A stretch of 64,000 bases of DNA from Rhizopus arrhizus (Eukaryota; Mucoromycota; Mucoromycetes; Mucorales; Rhizopodaceae). Below are positions 62,339 to 64,000 of this stretch, piece by piece; position 1 is the stretch's first letter; each line of letters starts with the position of its first letter. The notes below the pieces were generated by a model. It did no database searches. It was not told the DNA's origin and saw only the letters and a list, made by a program, of their open reading frames with translations. The stretch spans positions 620,001-684,000 of the forward strand of contig JAKZZE010000008.1 of NCBI GenBank assembly GCA_024220505.1, written 5' to 3'. The translations under genes and the position numbers were made by a program.

Positions 62339-63538
62339 CACTGCAAATAATAGTGTAAATTGGGTAACAAATCGTTTACCAATCTTGCGAAATAATTTAC
62401 AATCGTGTACAATCAGGTAAGAGATTTATCCACGCACAGCCTCCTGTCTCTGCCACAAATCGTGTAAGTTATTGTTCGCCCTTTGGTTATGTGATGGTGC
62501 AAGGTTTGTGGCCAACACAGGAGACTGTTGGGAGACTTTTTCGTTAACTGATCTTGCAAGGTGGACCTTTCATCAGTTACGTTGTGGCTCTTGTTTATTA
62601 TCAATTTGACATCTAATGGTGCTTGGCAACCAATCACGCTTTGTAAATCATTACTTTATTTGTCTTTTCGCTCTTTTATAAACCACTCATATTGCTTTAT
62701 ATACTTCTTTATGAACCACTTATATTGCTTTATATACTTCTTTATCGACCATTCATACTGCAATAAATATTGCTTTATATACACAAAAAAATAGGGATTT
62801 TGTTTATAAAAAATAGCTTTATTTTTATTTGAATAAAATAATAATAACAAAATATGATATTTCTTTGCTCGTAGCGTTTTAACTGTGTACTTGACTTACC
62901 TAATGTCACCAGAATAGCAGCATCTAATCTAAAAATACATCAATTAATCTCGTGGAACTCAAAAAGTTCTCAAAAGAAAAAAAAAAAGCAAGCTCAAGGA
63001 TTCTAGGATTCAAAGACACAAGGACCAGGGCACTTAAAGCAAAAGATGGAAGTACATCAGTACTTAAGAACCAAAGTAAAAACCAGGAAGGAAACAGAAA
63101 GAGGCCAAAGCAGAGCAGCATTTATCTATAATAATTATTAGCCATCGTATATATATCGTAAAAGCAATAGTACCTTTCTTTAGATAGACAAGGGGAAGAA
63201 AACTTGCTAAGCTTTTACCAATAAGTAAAAAAAAGGAAGCAGCAGGCATCTATAATAATTATTAGCTATTGAGTATATGTAGCAAAAGTAATAGTACCTT
63301 GCTTTGGATGGACCATAAAAAAAAAAGAAAAAAAAAAGATACCAGTCAAGCTTATACCAACAAATAAAAGAAGAAGCAACTACAATTCTGGGAAAGAGAC
63401 TTTATAAAGACTATTTAAACCATAAAAAAAGCAATCGATACATCTTTACTAAAGTACAAGTACCATTAGAATAGGAATAGAATACATATGTAATATTAAG
63501 AACTTACCTTTTATAAAAAAGAGAAGAAAAAAAAAGAA

Positions 63539-63573
<35 letters not shown>

Positions 63574-64000
63574 GTGCTTTTTTGTAGCTTTATTTTACCA
63601 ATGTTACACTTATTCACTGTCTATCTATATTAGAAAACAAAAACAATTGCTGATTTATCCAAGAATAGAAAGGAACAAGAGAGGACGAGACTCGATAAAG
63701 AGATTGTTTTATTTAATAAGAAAATGATACTCTATTTATACTTTTCATACACGGATAATATTTCATGTCATGGATTAATAATTAATGAGTATGATATAAC
63801 TGATGACAAATAGATAATGGTTACGTGTTCTTCCATTGTTATCTTTGTCATCATAAGCATTTATCCATAGAATACTCGTATATGATTGACTGCGATTGAC
63901 TGTGATTTAGTTCCTGGATTTAATATAATTTAACCGTGCAATTACGCAGCATCTTATCCTTAATGAAGATTATCCGAATTAACCTGTAGCCTATCTATTG
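62339..64000. mobile_element. Plavaka-C: start of a third copy, runs off the window
   Basis: Begins CACTGCAAATAATAGTGTAA six bases after the end of Plavaka-B and follows the Plavaka-B left end closely for about 1.25 kb, including the 31-bp array and two subterminal repeats (63119-63190, 63247-63315). After about 63630 the similarity stops; the last 370 bp have LTR-like content (an inverted polyadenylation/TATA arrangement), so another insertion may start there. No coding sequence of Plavaka-C is inside the window. Confidence 0.85.

Noticed and set aside
1..64000. CRISPR arrays, operons and bacterial features
   Set aside because: The tandem repeats seen are contiguous or in LTR/transposon ends, without spacers; introns, tRNA and transposon types are eukaryotic.

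Overview
The window looks like a repeat-rich, gene-poor piece of an early-diverging fungal genome, most likely Mucoromycota (Mucorales type). The grounds are: a very AT-rich sequence with long poly-A/T runs; short fungal introns (about 60-110 nt, GTRAGT...YAG); a nuclear tRNA-Asp; Ty3 chromoviruses, two-ORF LINEs, Tc1/mariner elements and Tnp2 (Plavaka/CACTA-like) transposons packed together; and a broken gene resembling a Mucoromycota-expanded hypothetical family. This placement is inference from content, not from a database search.

Layout. 1-6560: two remnants of non-mobile genes (344-908 minus; 2759-5058 plus, multi-exon and broken) and a solo LTR (5164-5499). 6590-9401: LINE-1, with intact ORF1 and an ORF2 carrying three nonsense codons, cut off by a second copy of the solo LTR, which itself holds a dead Tc1-like element (9451-11080). 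11374-12438: LTR fragments. 12439-26623: Ty3-A, with a complete younger chromovirus, Ty3-B (17710-23759), inserted in its protease region with a GTTTC target duplication. 26624-27650: the only plausible host island, with tRNA-Asp(GUC) and perhaps the last exon of a gene. 27651-32746: Ty3-C, a compact element with one 1507-codon gag-pol ORF. 32798-40911: Plavaka-A, transposase with one nonsense codon, accessory gene interrupted only inside an intron by a DD37E Tc1-like element. 40912-49046: Ty3-D, a chromovirus carrying a second copy of the dead Tc1-like element. 49047-54983: LINE-2, minus strand, with a DD34E Tc1-like element in its reverse transcriptase. 54984-62332: Plavaka-B, complete, with 13-bp terminal inverted repeats, a 3-bp TSD, an open transposase and an open accessory gene. 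62339-64000: the start of Plavaka-C, running off the window.

The elements use at least four different solutions to express a second product from one RNA. Ty3-A has an A AAA AAC heptamer directly before the gag stop. Ty3-B and Ty3-D keep gag and pol in one frame separated by a single TGA. LINE-1 has a TAATG stop-start overlap and LINE-2 an ATGA overlap. Ty3-A also has a separate integrase ORF, a purine tract between RNase H and integrase, and an unexplained 260-codon ORF in the env position. Both Plavaka copies share a four-exon accessory gene of unknown function with conserved exon sizes.

The nesting gives a relative order: Ty3-B after Ty3-A; the dead Tc1-like element after the solo LTR and after Ty3-D; the DD37E element after Plavaka-A; the DD34E element after LINE-2. 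Ty3-B (LTRs I could not tell apart) and Plavaka-B look youngest and most likely to be competent.
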